From NCBI RefSeq assembly GCF_900099655.1, contig NZ_FNDC01000018.1, forward strand, positions 1 through 64,000: DNA of 64,000 nt, read 5' to 3'. How positions within the stretch are numbered: the stretch's first letter is position 1; each line of letters opens with the position of its first letter. This stretch comes from Planococcus glaciei (lineage in GTDB: Bacteria > Bacillota > Bacilli > Bacillales_A > Planococcaceae). The notes beneath the pieces are model-generated. The model was not told the origin of the DNA and searched no databases. It was given only the letters and a program-made list of their open reading frames with translations. This document shows positions 47,475-57,475 of this stretch, piece after piece. The position numbers and the translations under genes are program-made.

Positions 47475-48170
47475 TTATTTTCCTACAGTAGTAGAATCCA
47501 CTTTAACAGCAGGTCCCATAGTAGTAGTTACGTTAAGAGATTTGATGTAAGTTCCTTTAGCAGAAGATGGCTTCGCTTTAAGGACTACATCGTAGATCGC
47601 TTCTAAGTTTTCAGCAAGTTTGCTGTCATCGAAAGAAACTTTTCCGATTGGCGCATGGATGATACCTGTTTTGTCTGCACGGTATTCCACTTTACCAGCT
47701 TTGATTTCCTGAACAGCTTTTGTTACATCAAATGTAACTGTGCCTGTTTTAGGGTTTGGCATTAAGCCTTTTGGTCCTAAAACGCGTCCAAGTTTACCAA
47801 CTTCACCCATCATATCAGGAGTTGCTACGATCACGTCGAAGTCAAACCATCCTTGTTGGATTTTTTGGATATATTCAGCATCGCCAACAAAGTCAGCGCC
47901 TGCAGCTTCAGCTTCTTTAAGTTTGTCGCCTTTTGCGAAAACCAATACGCTTTGAGTTTTACCAGTACCGTTTGGAAGCACTACTGCTCCACGGATTTGC
48001 TGGTCGTTCTTGCGCGTGTCGATTCCTAGACGGAAAGCTACCTCTACTGTTGCATCGAAGTTCACTGTGCTTGCTTTTTTCGCAAGTTCGATTGCTTCTT
48101 TAGCTTCGTATAGTTTTGAACGGTCGATCAATTTTGCTGCTTCTTGCAGCTTTTTGCCTGTTTTAGCCAT
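47475..48170 (-). CDS. rplA: 50S ribosomal protein L1
   Basis: 231 residues, with the two-domain L1 fold and [20 protein letters not shown] (about 121-140), the signature. Forms the mobile L1 stalk at the E site and in many bacteria represses the L11-L1 mRNA. AAGGAGG site. Confidence 0.98.
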   Translation of the reverse strand: MAKTGKKLQEAAKLIDRSKLYEAKEAIELAKKASTVNFDATVEVAFRLGIDTRKNDQQIRGAVVLPNGTGKTQSVLVFAKGDKLKEAEAAGADFVGDAEYIQKIQQGWFDFDVIVATPDMMGEVGKLGRVLGPKGLMPNPKTGTVTFDVTKAVQEIKAGKVEYRADKTGIIHAPIGKVSFDDSKLAENLEAIYDVVLKAKPSSAKGTYIKSLNVTTTMGPAVKVDSTTVGK

Positions 48171-48276
48171 TTTAAACGTCCTCCTTGTTGTGGTCTAACG
48201 GTTTTAAACCTCCCACGATTAAAGGCTGCGTGGTTCACTTGGAACTCACGCAACCCATCCAAAAACAACTACTGTA
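48171..48276 (-). promoter_or_regulatory. rplK-rplA spacer hairpins, possible L1 site
   Basis: The minus strand can form TGCGTG / CACGCA with inner GTTC / GAAC, and just downstream GTGG...CCAC enclosing GGTTTaAAACC. They lie directly before rplA. L1 autoregulation is known in many bacteria, but the match to a known L1 target was not tested. Confidence 0.35.
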
Positions 48277-48702
48277 TTAGTCTTCGATTGTAATGCCCAT
48301 GCTGCGAGCAGTACCTTCAACCATCAACATTGCAGCTTCAACTGAAGCAGCATTTAGATCTGGCATTTTAGTCTCTGCGATTTCGCGAACTTTGTCGCGT
48401 TTCACAGTCGCTACTTTATTGCGGTTCGGTTCGCCTGAACCTGATTCAATACCGGCTGCTACTTTAAGTAGTACAGCTGCGGGTGGAGTTTTCGTAATGA
48501 AAGTAAATGAACGGTCTTCAAATACCGAAATCTCAACTGGAATGATCAGTCCTGCTTGATCTGCCGTACGCGCGTTGAACTCTTTACAGAAGCCCATGAT
48601 GTTAACACCTGCTTGACCCAATGCTGGACCAACTGGTGGCGCTGGATTAGCTTTTGCTGCAGGGATCTGCAATTTTACAACTTTAATCACTTTTTTAGCC
48701 AC
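48277..48702 (-). CDS. rplK: 50S ribosomal protein L11
   Basis: 141 residues from GTG 48702 ([20 protein letters not shown]), 8 bases after AGGAGG. N-terminal [19 protein letters not shown] (about 21-39) is the thiostrepton-region signature. Binds the GTPase-associated centre; needed for the stringent response via RelA. Confidence 0.97.
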   Translation of the reverse strand: MAKKVIKVVKLQIPAAKANPAPPVGPALGQAGVNIMGFCKEFNARTADQAGLIIPVEISVFEDRSFTFITKTPPAAVLLKVAAGIESGSGEPNRNKVATVKRDKVREIAETKMPDLNAASVEAAMLMVEGTARSMGITIED

Positions 48703-48828
48703 GAAACACACCTCCTTAAGTCCGTGATGTGGTAATAGGGTTTCCCCTCCCACTCAATATCTCTGTCAACTATGTTGATAGAATTAGTTATCTTGTACAA
48801 ATTGTCTGATGACAGTCTGACCTATGAA

Positions 48829-48857
48829 ATAATACCACTTCCCAAGCGGAATAGCAA
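48829..48857 (-). promoter_or_regulatory. rplKA promoter
   Basis: TTGCTA (48857-48852), 17-bp spacer, TATTAT (48834-48829). It overlaps a CCACTT / AAGTGG hairpin just after nusG. Confidence 0.6.
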
Positions 48858-48864
48858 GTGGCTT

Positions 48865-49398
48865 TTATACTTTTTGTACTTGATCGAAATCAAGTTCCAT
48901 TTTTGTCTCGCGTCCGAAAATATCAATCGAGACTTTAACCTTGCCTTTGGTCTCGTCGATTTCTTCGACTTTCCCTTGGAAGTTCGCAAATGGCCCTTCC
49001 ATCACTTCTACTGTATCGCTGACTGCAAAGTTGATTTCCACCTTGCGTGAAGTCATGCCCATCTGTTTCAAGATGAACTCCACTTCTTCATCCAATAGAG
49101 GCGTCGGTTTCGCTCCACCGCCTGATGAACCGATAAAGCCGGTTACACCCGGAGTGTTTCTAACCACGTACCAAGATTCGTCTGTCATGATCAATTCCAC
49201 CAAAACGTACCCAGGGAAAGTTTTGCGCATGACTGTGCGTTTTTTGCCGTCTTTAAAATCTGTTTCCTGTTCCTCTGGAATGATGACGCGGAAGATCAAA
49301 TCTTCCATGCCCATTGTTTCTACACGTTTTTCCAAGTTCGCTTTTACCTTGTTCTCGTAACCGGAATACGTATGGACTACATACCAATTTTTCTCCAT
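48865..49398 (-). CDS. nusG: Transcription termination/antitermination factor NusG
   Basis: 177 residues from ATG 49398 (MEKNWYVVHTYSGYENKVKA), matching the family length. NGN domain (1-~110) and C-terminal KOW domain (VEVMEGPFANFQGKVEEI). Binds RNA polymerase and stimulates pausing or elongation. The only good ribosome binding site, AGGAGG, is 24 bases upstream of ATG, with a GGAC/GTCC hairpin between; no closer in-frame start exists. Confidence 0.95.
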   Translation of the reverse strand: MEKNWYVVHTYSGYENKVKANLEKRVETMGMEDLIFRVIIPEEQETDFKDGKKRTVMRKTFPGYVLVELIMTDESWYVVRNTPGVTGFIGSSGGGAKPTPLLDEEVEFILKQMGMTSRKVEINFAVSDTVEVMEGPFANFQGKVEEIDETKGKVKVSIDIFGRETKMELDFDQVQKV

Positions 49399-49440
49399 AT
49401 TCGTGCGGACTGTACGTCCATCCCTCCTTTTTTCCCAAAT

Positions 49441-49482
49441 GAAAAAACCCGTTCTCAAAAACTGACGGGCTATTTTTTACCT
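49441..49482 (-). terminator. Terminator-like hairpin between secE and nusG
   Basis: AGCCCGT / ACGGGTT (7 bp including one G-U) with a 12-base loop, followed by TTTTTC. It lies inside what is normally one secE-nusG transcript, so it could be an attenuator. Confidence 0.45.
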
Positions 49483-49501
49483 GTTATTCTTGATGATCAC
49501 A

Positions 49502-49687
49502 TTAAAGTGCTAAGAACCATCGGAACAATTCTGAAATCACTGTATCAACCAATGCAAAGAAAAGAGCCATAAAGATTACAGTTGAAAGAACGACGATTGT
49601 ATAACGAGTCAATTCTTTTCGTTTAGGCCAGCTTACTTTTCTCATTTCCGAAACGACATTCTTGAAGAAACTGCCAATGTTGCCCAT
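49502..49687 (-). CDS. secE: Preprotein translocase subunit SecE
   Basis: 61 residues. Amphipathic EMRKVSWPKRKELTRYT segment (14-30) followed by one transmembrane helix (about 31-52). Clamps SecY in the Sec channel. Gene order rpmG-secE-nusG is standard. Confidence 0.96.
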   Translation of the reverse strand: MGNIGSFFKNVVSEMRKVSWPKRKELTRYTIVVLSTVIFMALFFALVDTVISELFRWFLAL

Positions 49688-49746
49688 TGTTTAAAAAACC
49701 TCCGAAATTCAAAATTACTCTATATCGTTCGGCCTTGACTTAAAAT

Positions 49747-49893
49747 TCATAACGTTTGTTTATGCACGGTATGCCCATTGCAATGAGCACAGAATTTTTT
49801 AAGTTCCAAACGTGTGCCGGATTCCGATTGTCCTGGAACCGTATAATTGCGGGATGCACATTTCGAGCAGCTTAAGACGATTTTTTTAGCCAT
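49747..49893 (-). CDS. rpmG: 50S ribosomal protein L33, zinc-binding type
   Basis: 48 residues, found by translation between sigH and sec[21 protein letters not shown] at the start and [14 protein letters not shown] at the end. C9, C12, C35 and C38 form the zinc ribbon. Weak GGGTGAG site before ATG. The paralogue number (rpmGA/GB/GC) cannot be assigned with certainty. Confidence 0.95.
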   Translation of the reverse strand: MAKKIVLSCSKCASRNYTVPGQSESGTRLELKKFCAHCNGHTVHKQTL

Positions 49894-49963
49894 TTTTCTC
49901 ACCCTATTCGAGTTTCCAGCTTTTTCAAGGGTATCACCTTAAAAGTCAACTGTCAACTGCACT

Positions 49964-50614
49964 TTACGACATGCGCGTCTCATCGAATTGAAGGTGCCGC
50001 TCCAGCTTTCGCTTGACTCGCTGAAGGGCGTTGTCGATTGATTTCACGTGGCGTTCGAGCTTTTCGGAGATTTCCTGATACGATTGGCCGTCCAGATAAA
50101 GGGCCAGGACTTCGCGTTCCAAATCGCTCAGCACTTCTCCCATCTTGGCTTCCATATAAAGAAATTCCTCGTTGTTGATCATCATCTCTTCCGGATCGTC
50201 AGCGCCGTTCCCAGTCAATACGTCCATCAGCGTCCGGTCCGATTCCTCGTCGTAAATCGGCTTGTCGAGAGAAACATAGGAATTTAGCGGAATATGCTTT
50301 TGGCGGGTGGCGGTTTTAATCGCGGTAATGATTTGGCGGATAATGCACAATTCAGCGAACGCCCGGAACGAAGACAATTTGTCGCTTCTAAAATCCCGGA
50401 TCGCTTTGTATAAGCCGATCATGCCTTCTTGGATAATGTCTTCTTTGTCAGCACCAATCAGAAAATAGGAGCGGGCCTTCATGCGGACGAAATGCCGAAA
50501 CTTCGTGATTAAAAAATCCAGGGCTTCAGTGTTTCCGCTGTGGACTAAACTAACAAGTTCTTCATCTGTCATTTCTGTGAATCGCTGGGCTTGAACTTGC
50601 TCATGATTTACCAC
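49964..50614 (-). CDS. sigH: RNA polymerase sigma factor SigH
   Basis: 216 residues from GTG 50614, 7 bases after GGAGG; the open frame continues upstream into the spacer but without a site. Region 2 (RSYFLIGADKEDIIQEGMIG) and region 4 (LDGQSYQEISEKLERHVKSI) are well kept. In B. subtilis sigma-H drives transition-state and early sporulation genes; in non-sporulating relatives such as Listeria or Staphylococcus it serves other roles (competence in S. aureus). Follows rae1 by 70 bases. Confidence 0.94.
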   Translation of the reverse strand: MVNHEQVQAQRFTEMTDEELVSLVHSGNTEALDFLITKFRHFVRMKARSYFLIGADKEDIIQEGMIGLYKAIRDFRSDKLSSFRAFAELCIIRQIITAIKTATRQKHIPLNSYVSLDKPIYDEESDRTLMDVLTGNGADDPEEMMINNEEFLYMEAKMGEVLSDLEREVLALYLDGQSYQEISEKLERHVKSIDNALQRVKRKLERHLQFDETRMS

Positions 50615-50684
50615 GGCTATCCCTCCGGTTGCGCGAGCCTCGATACCAACAGTATACAGGAAGCAAAAATTGAGCGTCAACCTA

Positions 50685-51194
50685 TCATTTCTGCCCACGT
50701 CTCCATTTTTCAAAAACTTCTGTCACTTCATCCGAAAGTGAAATCTTGGAAAATGCCCGCTGCTCCTGGATTTCTTTCACTTTTTTTGAAATATTCTGTT
50801 GTATTTCATCCATCTCAATTTTTAATTCCCTAGCAGAAATTCTTAGAGCCCCTTTGCCGAATATCACGCGTTGTTCCGTCATATCGGACGTAGCCACATG
50901 AATCTGGTCCCGGCGGTTGCTTAAGCTTGTTGCCAGCTTTTCAATCCGCTCATCTGCCGTTTCGCTTTCTTTCGTGTAAATCACTTCAATATCGTGCCGC
51001 TTGTTTTTCGCTTCTATCCCAGGGACCAGATGGGCGTCAAATACAATAATGACGCGCCACCCTTTATAGCTCTGGTACTCGGCCATTTGCTCAATAAGCC
51101 GGTCCCGGGCATCGGCAAGCTTTTCTTTTTTCAATTCCTTCAGTTCTGACCAGTCTCCAATGATGTTATATCCATCAACCAGTAGAATGTCCAT
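50685..51194 (-). CDS. rae1: NYN-domain endoribonuclease Rae1 (YacP)
   Basis: 169 residues. PIN/NYN fold with the N-terminal acidic DILLVDGYNIIGDW (2-15) and IVFDAHLVPG (about 49-58). B. subtilis Rae1 enters the ribosomal A site and cuts translated mRNA. Just 4 bases separate it from rlmB, in the operon cysE-cysS-mrnC-rlmB-rae1-sigH. Confidence 0.93.
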   Translation of the reverse strand: MDILLVDGYNIIGDWSELKELKKEKLADARDRLIEQMAEYQSYKGWRVIIVFDAHLVPGIEAKNKRHDIEVIYTKESETADERIEKLATSLSNRRDQIHVATSDMTEQRVIFGKGALRISARELKIEMDEIQQNISKKVKEIQEQRAFSKISLSDEVTEVFEKWRRGQK

Positions 51195-51198
51195 GGCA

Positions 51199-51951
51199 TC
51201 AACCCAGCAGATTGCGCTTCCTATAGACTTCGTACATCAAAAGGCTAGCGGCAACAGAGGCATTCAATGATGTCACGTGGCCAACCATCGGCAACTGATA
51301 CAAAAAATCGCATTTATCGCGGAGGATCCGGCTCATGCCTTTTCCTTCGCTGCCAATGATGACCGCAAGCGGCAATCCGGCATCCATATTGCGGTAATCC
51401 GTGGATTCCTTGGCGTCCGTCCCGGCAATCCAAACACCGCGTTTTTTCAATTCATCCACCACTTGCGACAGATTATTGACCCGCACGACCGGCACGTGTT
51501 CAATGGCGCCTGTTGAAGATTTCGCTACAACTGCAGTCAGGCCGACTGCCCGCCGTTTCGGAATGATGATGCCATGAACTCCGATGGCATCGGCCGTTCT
51601 CATGATTGACCCCAAGTTATGCGGATCTTCCAGTTCATCGAGTATCAAAAAGAAAGGATCTTCCGAACGCGCTTCAGCTGCTTTAAACAAATCTTCCAGT
51701 TCCGCATAATTGTAAGCCGCCACTGCTGCTGCAATGCCTTGGTGATTGGAGTCTGTCAGCCCGTCTATTTTTTTCTTCGGAACAAACTGGACCAACACGC
51801 CTTTCTCTTTTGCCAGCTGCAGCAATTCTGTGATTCCTTTTTTCTGGACGCCTTCTGCCACCCAGATTTTGTTGACATCCCGGTCAGCGCGCAATGCTTC
51901 CAGTACAGGGTTTTTGCCGCCGATGATTTCCGGTGTTAATTCCTCGCTCAT
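51199..51951 (-). CDS. rlmB: 23S rRNA (guanosine-2'-O)-methyltransferase RlmB (TrmH family)
   Basis: 250 residues. N-terminal SpoU substrate-binding domain, then the SPOUT knot with [20 protein letters not shown] (about 107-126), the [17 protein letters not shown] motif and [19 protein letters not shown]. Methylates the conserved guanosine of the P loop in E. coli. ATG overlaps the mrnC stop by 4 bases. Confidence 0.93.
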   Translation of the reverse strand: MSEELTPEIIGGKNPVLEALRADRDVNKIWVAEGVQKKGITELLQLAKEKGVLVQFVPKKKIDGLTDSNHQGIAAAVAAYNYAELEDLFKAAEARSEDPFFLILDELEDPHNLGSIMRTADAIGVHGIIIPKRRAVGLTAVVAKSSTGAIEHVPVVRVNNLSQVVDELKKRGVWIAGTDAKESTDYRNMDAGLPLAVIIGSEGKGMSRILRDKCDFLYQLPMVGHVTSLNASVAASLLMYEVYRKRNLLG

Positions 51952-52367
51952 TTGACCACTCCTCTCAGCTCTTCTACGATATCGATCGCATACGCAATAA
52001 TTTCATCGACCCGCTCCTGCTGCTCTTTTAAATACAGCCAGCCGAGCACCGCTTCAAATGCGGTACTGAAATTATAGGTCTGGACATCGGTGTTTTTCGG
52101 CACCGAGCCCGATTTCGCGTTGCGGCCTCTTCTCATGACAGCCAGTTCCGCTTCGGTCAAAAACTCTTCTTCCGTCAAGCGCTTCAACACCATCGCTTGC
52201 GCTTTGGCCGAAACGAATGTTGTCGACTGGCGGTGAAGGATATTCGGTTTTGCACGGCCTGAACGCAGGAGATGCTCACGCACCGCCTGTTCATAAACCG
52301 CATCGCCCATATAGGCAAGCGCCAGCGCATTCAATTGGTCAACGTCGCTGTTTCGTAATACGTTCAC
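51948..52367 (-). CDS. mrnC: Mini-ribonuclease III (MrnC)
   Basis: 139 residues. A stand-alone RNase III catalytic domain lacking the dsRNA-binding domain, with [20 protein letters not shown] (about 9-28) and [18 protein letters not shown]. Trims both ends of 23S rRNA precursors in B. subtilis. Starts GTG at 52367 after GGGGG, 4 bases past cysS. Confidence 0.95.
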   Translation of the reverse strand: MNVLRNSDVDQLNALALAYMGDAVYEQAVREHLLRSGRAKPNILHRQSTTFVSAKAQAMVLKRLTEEEFLTEAELAVMRRGRNAKSGSVPKNTDVQTYNFSTAFEAVLGWLYLKEQQERVDEIIAYAIDIVEELRGVVK

Positions 52368-52371
52368 GCCG

Positions 52372-53772
52372 TTACCCCCTTTTCCAACGCGTGCCTTGCG
52401 CTGTATCTTCTAAGATGATGTTCTTTTCCTTAAACAAATCACGGATTTCATCCGCTCTGGCAAAATCACGGTTTTTGCGGGCTTCAATCCGCTCTGCCAA
52501 AAGTGCTTCCACTTCCGCATCCAATAGTTCCTCTTCTTGTTTAAACGGCAATCCAAGAACATTCATCAGTTCATCGAACATGGCAATGAACGCCTCAAGC
52601 ACTTCGGAAGCTGTCTGTTTTTCCAGTAAGTACGTATTGGACAAGCGGGATAAATCAAAGATTTTCGAAATGCCGGCTGCTGTATTGAAATCATCGTCCA
52701 TTGTTTCAATGAAAGCTTCTCGGATGCCGTTGATTTTTGCCAGCCAAATATCGGAATGATCCCCTAGATCAGCAGACGTTTCCAATCGATGCTTCAAATT
52801 CGCATAGGCGGTGCGCAAGCGTTCAAGGCCTGCAATCGCATCCTCTACCAAGCTTTGGGAATAGTTGATTGGATGGCGGTAATGCACCGATAGCATAAAC
52901 ATGCGAAGCACTTGCGGATCCAGCTCTTTTAGAATGTCATTGACCAGCACGAAGTTGTTCAGCGACTTGGACATTTTTTCGTTGTCGATATTGATGTAGC
53001 CGTTGTGCATCCAGTAGCGGGCAAATGTCTTGCCTGTCAGTGCTTCCGACTGGGCAATTTCATTTTCATGGTGCGGGAACGTTAAATCCTGTCCGCCAGC
53101 ATGGATGTCAATCGTATCTCCTAAATGCTCACGTGCCATGACGGAACATTCGATATGCCAGCCAGGGCGTCCTGCTCCCCATGGGCTTTCCCATGAGATC
53201 TCGCCAGGTTTTGCCGATTTCCATAATGCGAAATCCAAGGCGTCTTCTTTTTTATCGCCGGTTTCAATGCGGGCGCCGATTTTCAGTTCATCAACCGATT
53301 GATGCGACAATTTGCCGTAGCCTTCGAATTTGCGGGTCCGGTAGTAGATGTCTCCCTGTGATTCATACGCATAGCCTTTTTCAACCAACACTTCGATAAA
53401 ATCGATAATTTGCGGGATATGGTCCATTACGCGCGGGTGGACATCCGCTTCTGCACAGCCAAGCGCTTTTGTGTCTTCAAAATAGGCCTTGATAAACCGT
53501 TCGGCAATCTGCGGCACTTCCTCACCCAGCTCGTTGGCTGCTCGGATCAATTTATCATCGACATCTGTGAAATTGGAAACGTACGTCACATCAAATCCAC
53601 GGTAAGCAAGGTAGCGGCGAACCGTGTCATATACAATCACCGGCCGCGCATTGCCGATATGGATGTAGTTGTACACCGTCGGGCCACACACATACATTTT
53701 TACTTTTCCCTCTTCCAACGGGATAAACTCTTCTTTTTGGCGTGTTAACGAATTAAAAATTTGAATCGTCAT
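52372..53772 (-). CDS. cysS: Cysteinyl-tRNA synthetase
   Basis: 466 residues, class I. HIGH motif in [16 protein letters not shown] (29-44, C29 a zinc ligand), zinc-binding [14 protein letters not shown] and [13 protein letters not shown], and KMSKS in [10 protein letters not shown] (about 263-272). Overlaps the end of cysE by 4 bases. Controlled by the cysteine T-box upstream of cysE. Confidence 0.98.
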   Translation of the reverse strand: MTIQIFNSLTRQKEEFIPLEEGKVKMYVCGPTVYNYIHIGNARPVIVYDTVRRYLAYRGFDVTYVSNFTDVDDKLIRAANELGEEVPQIAERFIKAYFEDTKALGCAEADVHPRVMDHIPQIIDFIEVLVEKGYAYESQGDIYYRTRKFEGYGKLSHQSVDELKIGARIETGDKKEDALDFALWKSAKPGEISWESPWGAGRPGWHIECSVMAREHLGDTIDIHAGGQDLTFPHHENEIAQSEALTGKTFARYWMHNGYINIDNEKMSKSLNNFVLVNDILKELDPQVLRMFMLSVHYRHPINYSQSLVEDAIAGLERLRTAYANLKHRLETSADLGDHSDIWLAKINGIREAFIETMDDDFNTAAGISKIFDLSRLSNTYLLEKQTASEVLEAFIAMFDELMNVLGLPFKQEEELLDAEVEALLAERIEARKNRDFARADEIRDLFKEKNIILEDTAQGTRWKRG

Positions 53773-54431
53773 TTGGAGCTACCTTCTTTCTTCAATGCAT
53801 TTTTCAACTGGTTAATTTCCCGTTCCATAGCGGCGATTTTCAGTTCCATCGACTCGCATTTGTCCATCACCGGATCCGGCATATTCTGATGATTCAAATC
53901 CGGCTTTACTTTCACGCCGTCCTGAATGACGACTTTTCCCGGTATGCCGACAACGGTTGCGTTTGCCGGTACATTCTTCAACACCACAGAACCTGCTCCC
54001 ACTTTGGAATTGGCCCCAATGACAATCGACCCGAGAACTTTCGCACCGGTCGCCACCAGTACATTGTCTTCCAATGTCGGATGGCGCTTGCCACGTTCTT
54101 TCCCGGTTCCGCCGAGGGTCACTCCCTGGTACAGTGTGACGTTGTCGCCGATGATGCAGGTCTCTCCAATCACGACCCCCATGCCATGGTCAATAAAAAA
54201 GCGGCGGCCAATCATAGCGCCCGGATGGATTTCAATGCCGGTAAAAAAGCGGCTGATTTGCGAAATGACACGAGCGATAAAAAACAACTTCTTCTTGAAA
54301 AAGAAATGTGCCAGCCGGTGCGCCCAAATGGCGTGCAAACCGGAATAGGTCAAGATGACTTCCAAATAGCTCCGGGCCGCTGGGTCTTGTTCGAAGATGA
54401 CATCGACATCATCTTTTAATAGTTTCCACAC
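53769..54431 (-). CDS. cysE: Serine O-acetyltransferase
   Basis: 220 residues. SATase N-terminal helices, then a left-handed beta-helix of hexapeptide repeats ([20 protein letters not shown], about 88-107; [20 protein letters not shown]). Makes O-acetylserine, the carbon acceptor for cysteine. Starts with GTG 54431 behind AAAGGAG. The C-terminal tail (from about 180) is coiled-coil-like and charged. Confidence 0.96.
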   Translation of the reverse strand: MWKLLKDDVDVIFEQDPAARSYLEVILTYSGLHAIWAHRLAHFFFKKKLFFIARVISQISRFFTGIEIHPGAMIGRRFFIDHGMGVVIGETCIIGDNVTLYQGVTLGGTGKERGKRHPTLEDNVLVATGAKVLGSIVIGANSKVGAGSVVLKNVPANATVVGIPGKVVIQDGVKVKPDLNHQNMPDPVMDKCESMELKIAAMEREINQLKNALKKEGSSK

Positions 54432-54455
54432 AATTCCCGTCTCCTTTCTTGAGCA

Positions 54456-54708
54456 AAATAAAAAGCGCCCCTGTCAATTAAATGACAGAGACGCATCGTT
54501 GCGCGGTTCCACTCTGATTAGAAAGGCAAAAGCACCTTTCTCTCTTGAACACCTTTAACGCAGGCGGTACGTCTGGTCTACTTGATTCGACTCAGCACTC
54601 GGAGAGGCATTTCGATGCAGCAGCGGCCCGGATCACTTTCAGCCGGTGATGATCCTCTCTTTGGAGCTTGCTGCATGTACTTCTTCTCGTCAACGATTTC
54701 CTAATAGT
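54456..54708 (-). promoter_or_regulatory. T-box leader of cysE-cysS operon, cysteine (UGC) specifier
   Basis: T-box core GAGTGGAACCGCGC (54514-54501) and terminator GCGTCTCTGTCA / TGACAGGGGCGC plus TTTTTATTTT. Stem I runs from about AAGAGAGGATC to CCTCTCCGAG. Codon TGC lies at 54609-54607, six bases before GAG, which suits uncharged tRNA-Cys as the signal and the cysE-cysS genes downstream. Confidence 0.92.
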
Positions 54709-54714
54709 AAGTCC

Positions 54715-54742
54715 ATTTTACACGTTTGGACCGATAAGTCAA
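54715..54742 (-). promoter_or_regulatory. cysE-cysS operon promoter
   Basis: TTGACT (54742-54737), 16-bp spacer, TAAAAT (54720-54715), positioned at the start of the T-box leader and 23 bases after the gltX stop. Confidence 0.7.
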
Positions 54743-54765
54743 TTTTATCCGCTTTTGCTCTAAGC

Positions 54766-56229
54766 TTACGCTTTAACAAATTGGGAAACGCGGGCAATTG
54801 ATTTCTCTTTGCCCAATAAAGCGATCGAATCCGGCAATTCCGGGCCATGCGATTGGCCGGTTGTGACAACACGGATCGGCATGAACAAGTTTTTGCCTTT
54901 ATGGCCGGTCGCTTTTTGCACCGCTTTGATGGCTGCTTTGATTTCTGCCGGTTCGAAGGTTTCCAGTGATTCCAGCTGCTCTTTAAAAGCCGCCATCACT
55001 TCCGGAACTTGTTCTCCTGCCAATACTTCCTGTTCAGCTTCACCGTAAGACAGCTCATCTGAGAAGAACAAATCAGACAGTTCCACAATCTCCGCACCGA
55101 AGCTCATTTGGTCGTGGTACAAAGCAATCAGTTTTTCAGCCCAGGCTGCTTGTTCTTCGGTTAACGCTTCAGGCAATTTGCCGGCTTTTTGCAAATGAGG
55201 AAGCGACAGCTTCACCACTTCTTCCAGCGGCAATTGCTTGATGTATTGGTTGTTCATCCACATCAATTTTTGCTTATCAAACATAGATGGCGATTTCGAC
55301 AAACGCTTCACATCGAAAATGCGGATCAATTCTTCTTTCGAGAAGATTTCCTCTTCGCCTTCCGGAGACCAGCCGAGCAGCGCAAAGAAATTGAATAGCG
55401 CTTCCGGGATATAGCCCAGTTCTTTGTACTGGGAAATAAACTGCAAAATCGACTCATCGCGTTTTGACAGTTTTTTGCGGTCTTCGTTGATGATCAATGT
55501 CATATGGCCAAATGATGGGTATTCCCATCCAAAGGCATCAAAAACCATCAATTGTTTCGGTGTGTTCGACAAATGCTCTTCCCCGCGGAAAATATGCGTC
55601 ATTTTCATCAAATGATCGTCTATAACAACGGCAAAGTTGTATGTCGGGATGCCGTTTGTTTTAACCAGCACCCAGTCACCCACATCTTTCGATTCGAAAG
55701 AAACCGTACCGCGAACCAAGTCTTCAAACTCATACGTTACGTCGGCCGGCACTTTCATGCGGAGCGTATACGGCAAACCAGCTGCTTCTTTTTCTGCCAC
55801 TTCTTCAGCTGTCAAATTGCGGCAAGTGCCTGCGTATTGCGGTGCAGCAATGCCTGATGCTTTTTGCGCTTCACGTTCTGCTTCCAGTTTTTCCGGTGTA
55901 CAGAAACATTTATAAGCCGTGCCGTTTTCAAGCATTTCGGCAGCATAGCCTTTATAAATATCCAAACGTTCCATTTGGCGATACGGACCATACTCTCCGC
56001 CAATATCCACGGACTCATCGTAATCAATGCCAAGCCATTTCAAATTGTCCAGCTGGGACAACTCGCCTGCTTCGATATTGCGGGCAATATCGGTATCTTC
56101 AATACGGACGATAAATTTGCCGTTGTGGTGGCGTGCATATAAATAATTGAAAAGCGCTGTGCGGGCACCGCCGATATGTAAATGGCCAGTCGGGCTTGGC
56201 GCATAGCGTACGCGTACTTCTTGTGTCAT
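54766..56229 (-). CDS. gltX: Glutamyl-tRNA synthetase
   Basis: 487 residues, class I. HIGH region [19 protein letters not shown] (9-27) and KLSKRD as the KMSKS equivalent (about 254-259). In Bacillota it is usually non-discriminating and also charges tRNA-Gln, which GatCAB then converts. GGAGG ahead of ATG, 40 bases after ispF. I see no terminator between it and the cysE leader. Confidence 0.98.
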   Translation of the reverse strand: MTQEVRVRYAPSPTGHLHIGGARTALFNYLYARHHNGKFIVRIEDTDIARNIEAGELSQLDNLKWLGIDYDESVDIGGEYGPYRQMERLDIYKGYAAEMLENGTAYKCFCTPEKLEAEREAQKASGIAAPQYAGTCRNLTAEEVAEKEAAGLPYTLRMKVPADVTYEFEDLVRGTVSFESKDVGDWVLVKTNGIPTYNFAVVIDDHLMKMTHIFRGEEHLSNTPKQLMVFDAFGWEYPSFGHMTLIINEDRKKLSKRDESILQFISQYKELGYIPEALFNFFALLGWSPEGEEEIFSKEELIRIFDVKRLSKSPSMFDKQKLMWMNNQYIKQLPLEEVVKLSLPHLQKAGKLPEALTEEQAAWAEKLIALYHDQMSFGAEIVELSDLFFSDELSYGEAEQEVLAGEQVPEVMAAFKEQLESLETFEPAEIKAAIKAVQKATGHKGKNLFMPIRVVTTGQSHGPELPDSIALLGKEKSIARVSQFVKA

Positions 56230-56269
56230 CTTTTTTCCTCCTAAATGAATAACAGTATCTCCTATTCTA

Positions 56270-56770
56270 TCACTCTGGCGCGTCCAGTGAAAGCGGGCGT
56301 TCCACCAACAAGATCACAGCAAGAGCCGCAATGCCTTCTTCGCGTCCGGTAAATCCAAGGTGTTCAGAAGTTGTTGCTTTGACATTTACCTGGGAAATAT
56401 CTGCTTCCAGCAAAGTCGCAATCGATTCGCGCATCTGTTCAATAAATGGTGCCAGTTTCGGTTTTTGGGCGATAACCGTGCAATCCACATTGCCAAGTTC
56501 ATAGCCCTGTTCTTTCACGTATTGCCAAATATGCGTCAATAATTTTCTGGAGTCAGCGTCTTTGAATTCCGGATCCGTATCCGGGAAATGCTTGCCAATG
56601 TCTCCTCCGCCAATTGCACCGAGTGCTGCATCTGTAATCGTGTGAAGCAAAACATCTGCATCCGAATGTCCGAGCAAGCCCCGGTCATGAGGGATCTCAA
56701 TCCCCCCTAAAATGAAAGGTCTCCCTTCCGCTAACTGATGTACATCATAACCTTGTCCAATCCGCATCAT
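56270..56770 (-). CDS. ispF: 2-C-methyl-D-erythritol 2,4-cyclodiphosphate synthase
   Basis: 166 residues with metal site [10 protein letters not shown] (D9, H11 by inspection) and [18 protein letters not shown] (about 35-52). Fifth step of the MEP isoprenoid route. ATG overlaps the ispD stop by 4 bases. Confidence 0.97.
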   Translation of the reverse strand: MMRIGQGYDVHQLAEGRPFILGGIEIPHDRGLLGHSDADVLLHTITDAALGAIGGGDIGKHFPDTDPEFKDADSRKLLTHIWQYVKEQGYELGNVDCTVIAQKPKLAPFIEQMRESIATLLEADISQVNVKATTSEHLGFTGREEGIAALAVILLVERPLSLDAPE

Positions 56771-57462
56771 CTTTGCCCCTCCTGTATCTGGCTTTCCAAA
56801 ATGGCTTTGCCATAAATCAAATCTTCCGGTGTCGTCATTTTCACATTTTCATACGTGCTTTCCACTATTTGCACGGGATGGTTCAAGCGCTCTACAAGCA
56901 TTGCTTCGTCCGTTCCCAAAAATCCGTCTTCCACAGCTGCTTTGGCCGCTTTTAAAATCAGTTCATACGTAAACGCCTGAGGGGTTTGCACCATCCACAG
57001 CGCATTGCGGTCGACGGTCTCCGTAATAATTCCGTTGTCCGCTTTTTTGATGGTGTCTTTTACCGGCACCGCTGCAATGGCAGCGCCGCACGTATTAGCC
57101 GTCTCAACCAGACGCGTAATGACATCTTGCGAGATAAACGGTCGCGCCGCATCATGCACCAGCACAACGCCACAGGGCGGAATCGCTTCAAGACAAGCCC
57201 GCACACTGTCCTGCCGCTCCATTCCGCCGTCTGCATAGCCGTGAACTTTTGTAATCTTGTATTTCGTCACATACTGATCGATGATTTGCCGTTCTTCTTC
57301 TTTCACCGCAAGCCAAATAGCTTCACACGCTGGATCTTGTTGAAACACTTCCAGCGTGTAAAGAAAAATCGGCTTGTCAAAAAGCTCGAGCAATAATTTG
57401 TTTTTATTTGCTTTCATTCGTTTCCCGCTGCCTGCAGCAGGCAAGACGACTGTATAGTTCAT
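56767..57462 (-). CDS. ispD: 2-C-methyl-D-erythritol 4-phosphate cytidylyltransferase
   Basis: 231 residues from ATG 57462 ([20 protein letters not shown]), 9 bases after AAAGGA; an ATG seven codons up lacks a site. The [10 protein letters not shown] nucleotide loop and [10 protein letters not shown] (about 103-112) are conserved. Third MEP-pathway step, coupled to ispF. Confidence 0.96.
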   Translation of the reverse strand: MNYTVVLPAAGSGKRMKANKNKLLLELFDKPIFLYTLEVFQQDPACEAIWLAVKEEERQIIDQYVTKYKITKVHGYADGGMERQDSVRACLEAIPPCGVVLVHDAARPFISQDVITRLVETANTCGAAIAAVPVKDTIKKADNGIITETVDRNALWMVQTPQAFTYELILKAAKAAVEDGFLGTDEAMLVERLNHPVQIVESTYENVKMTTPEDLIYGKAILESQIQEGQR

Positions 57463-57475
57463 ATTGTTACATCCT

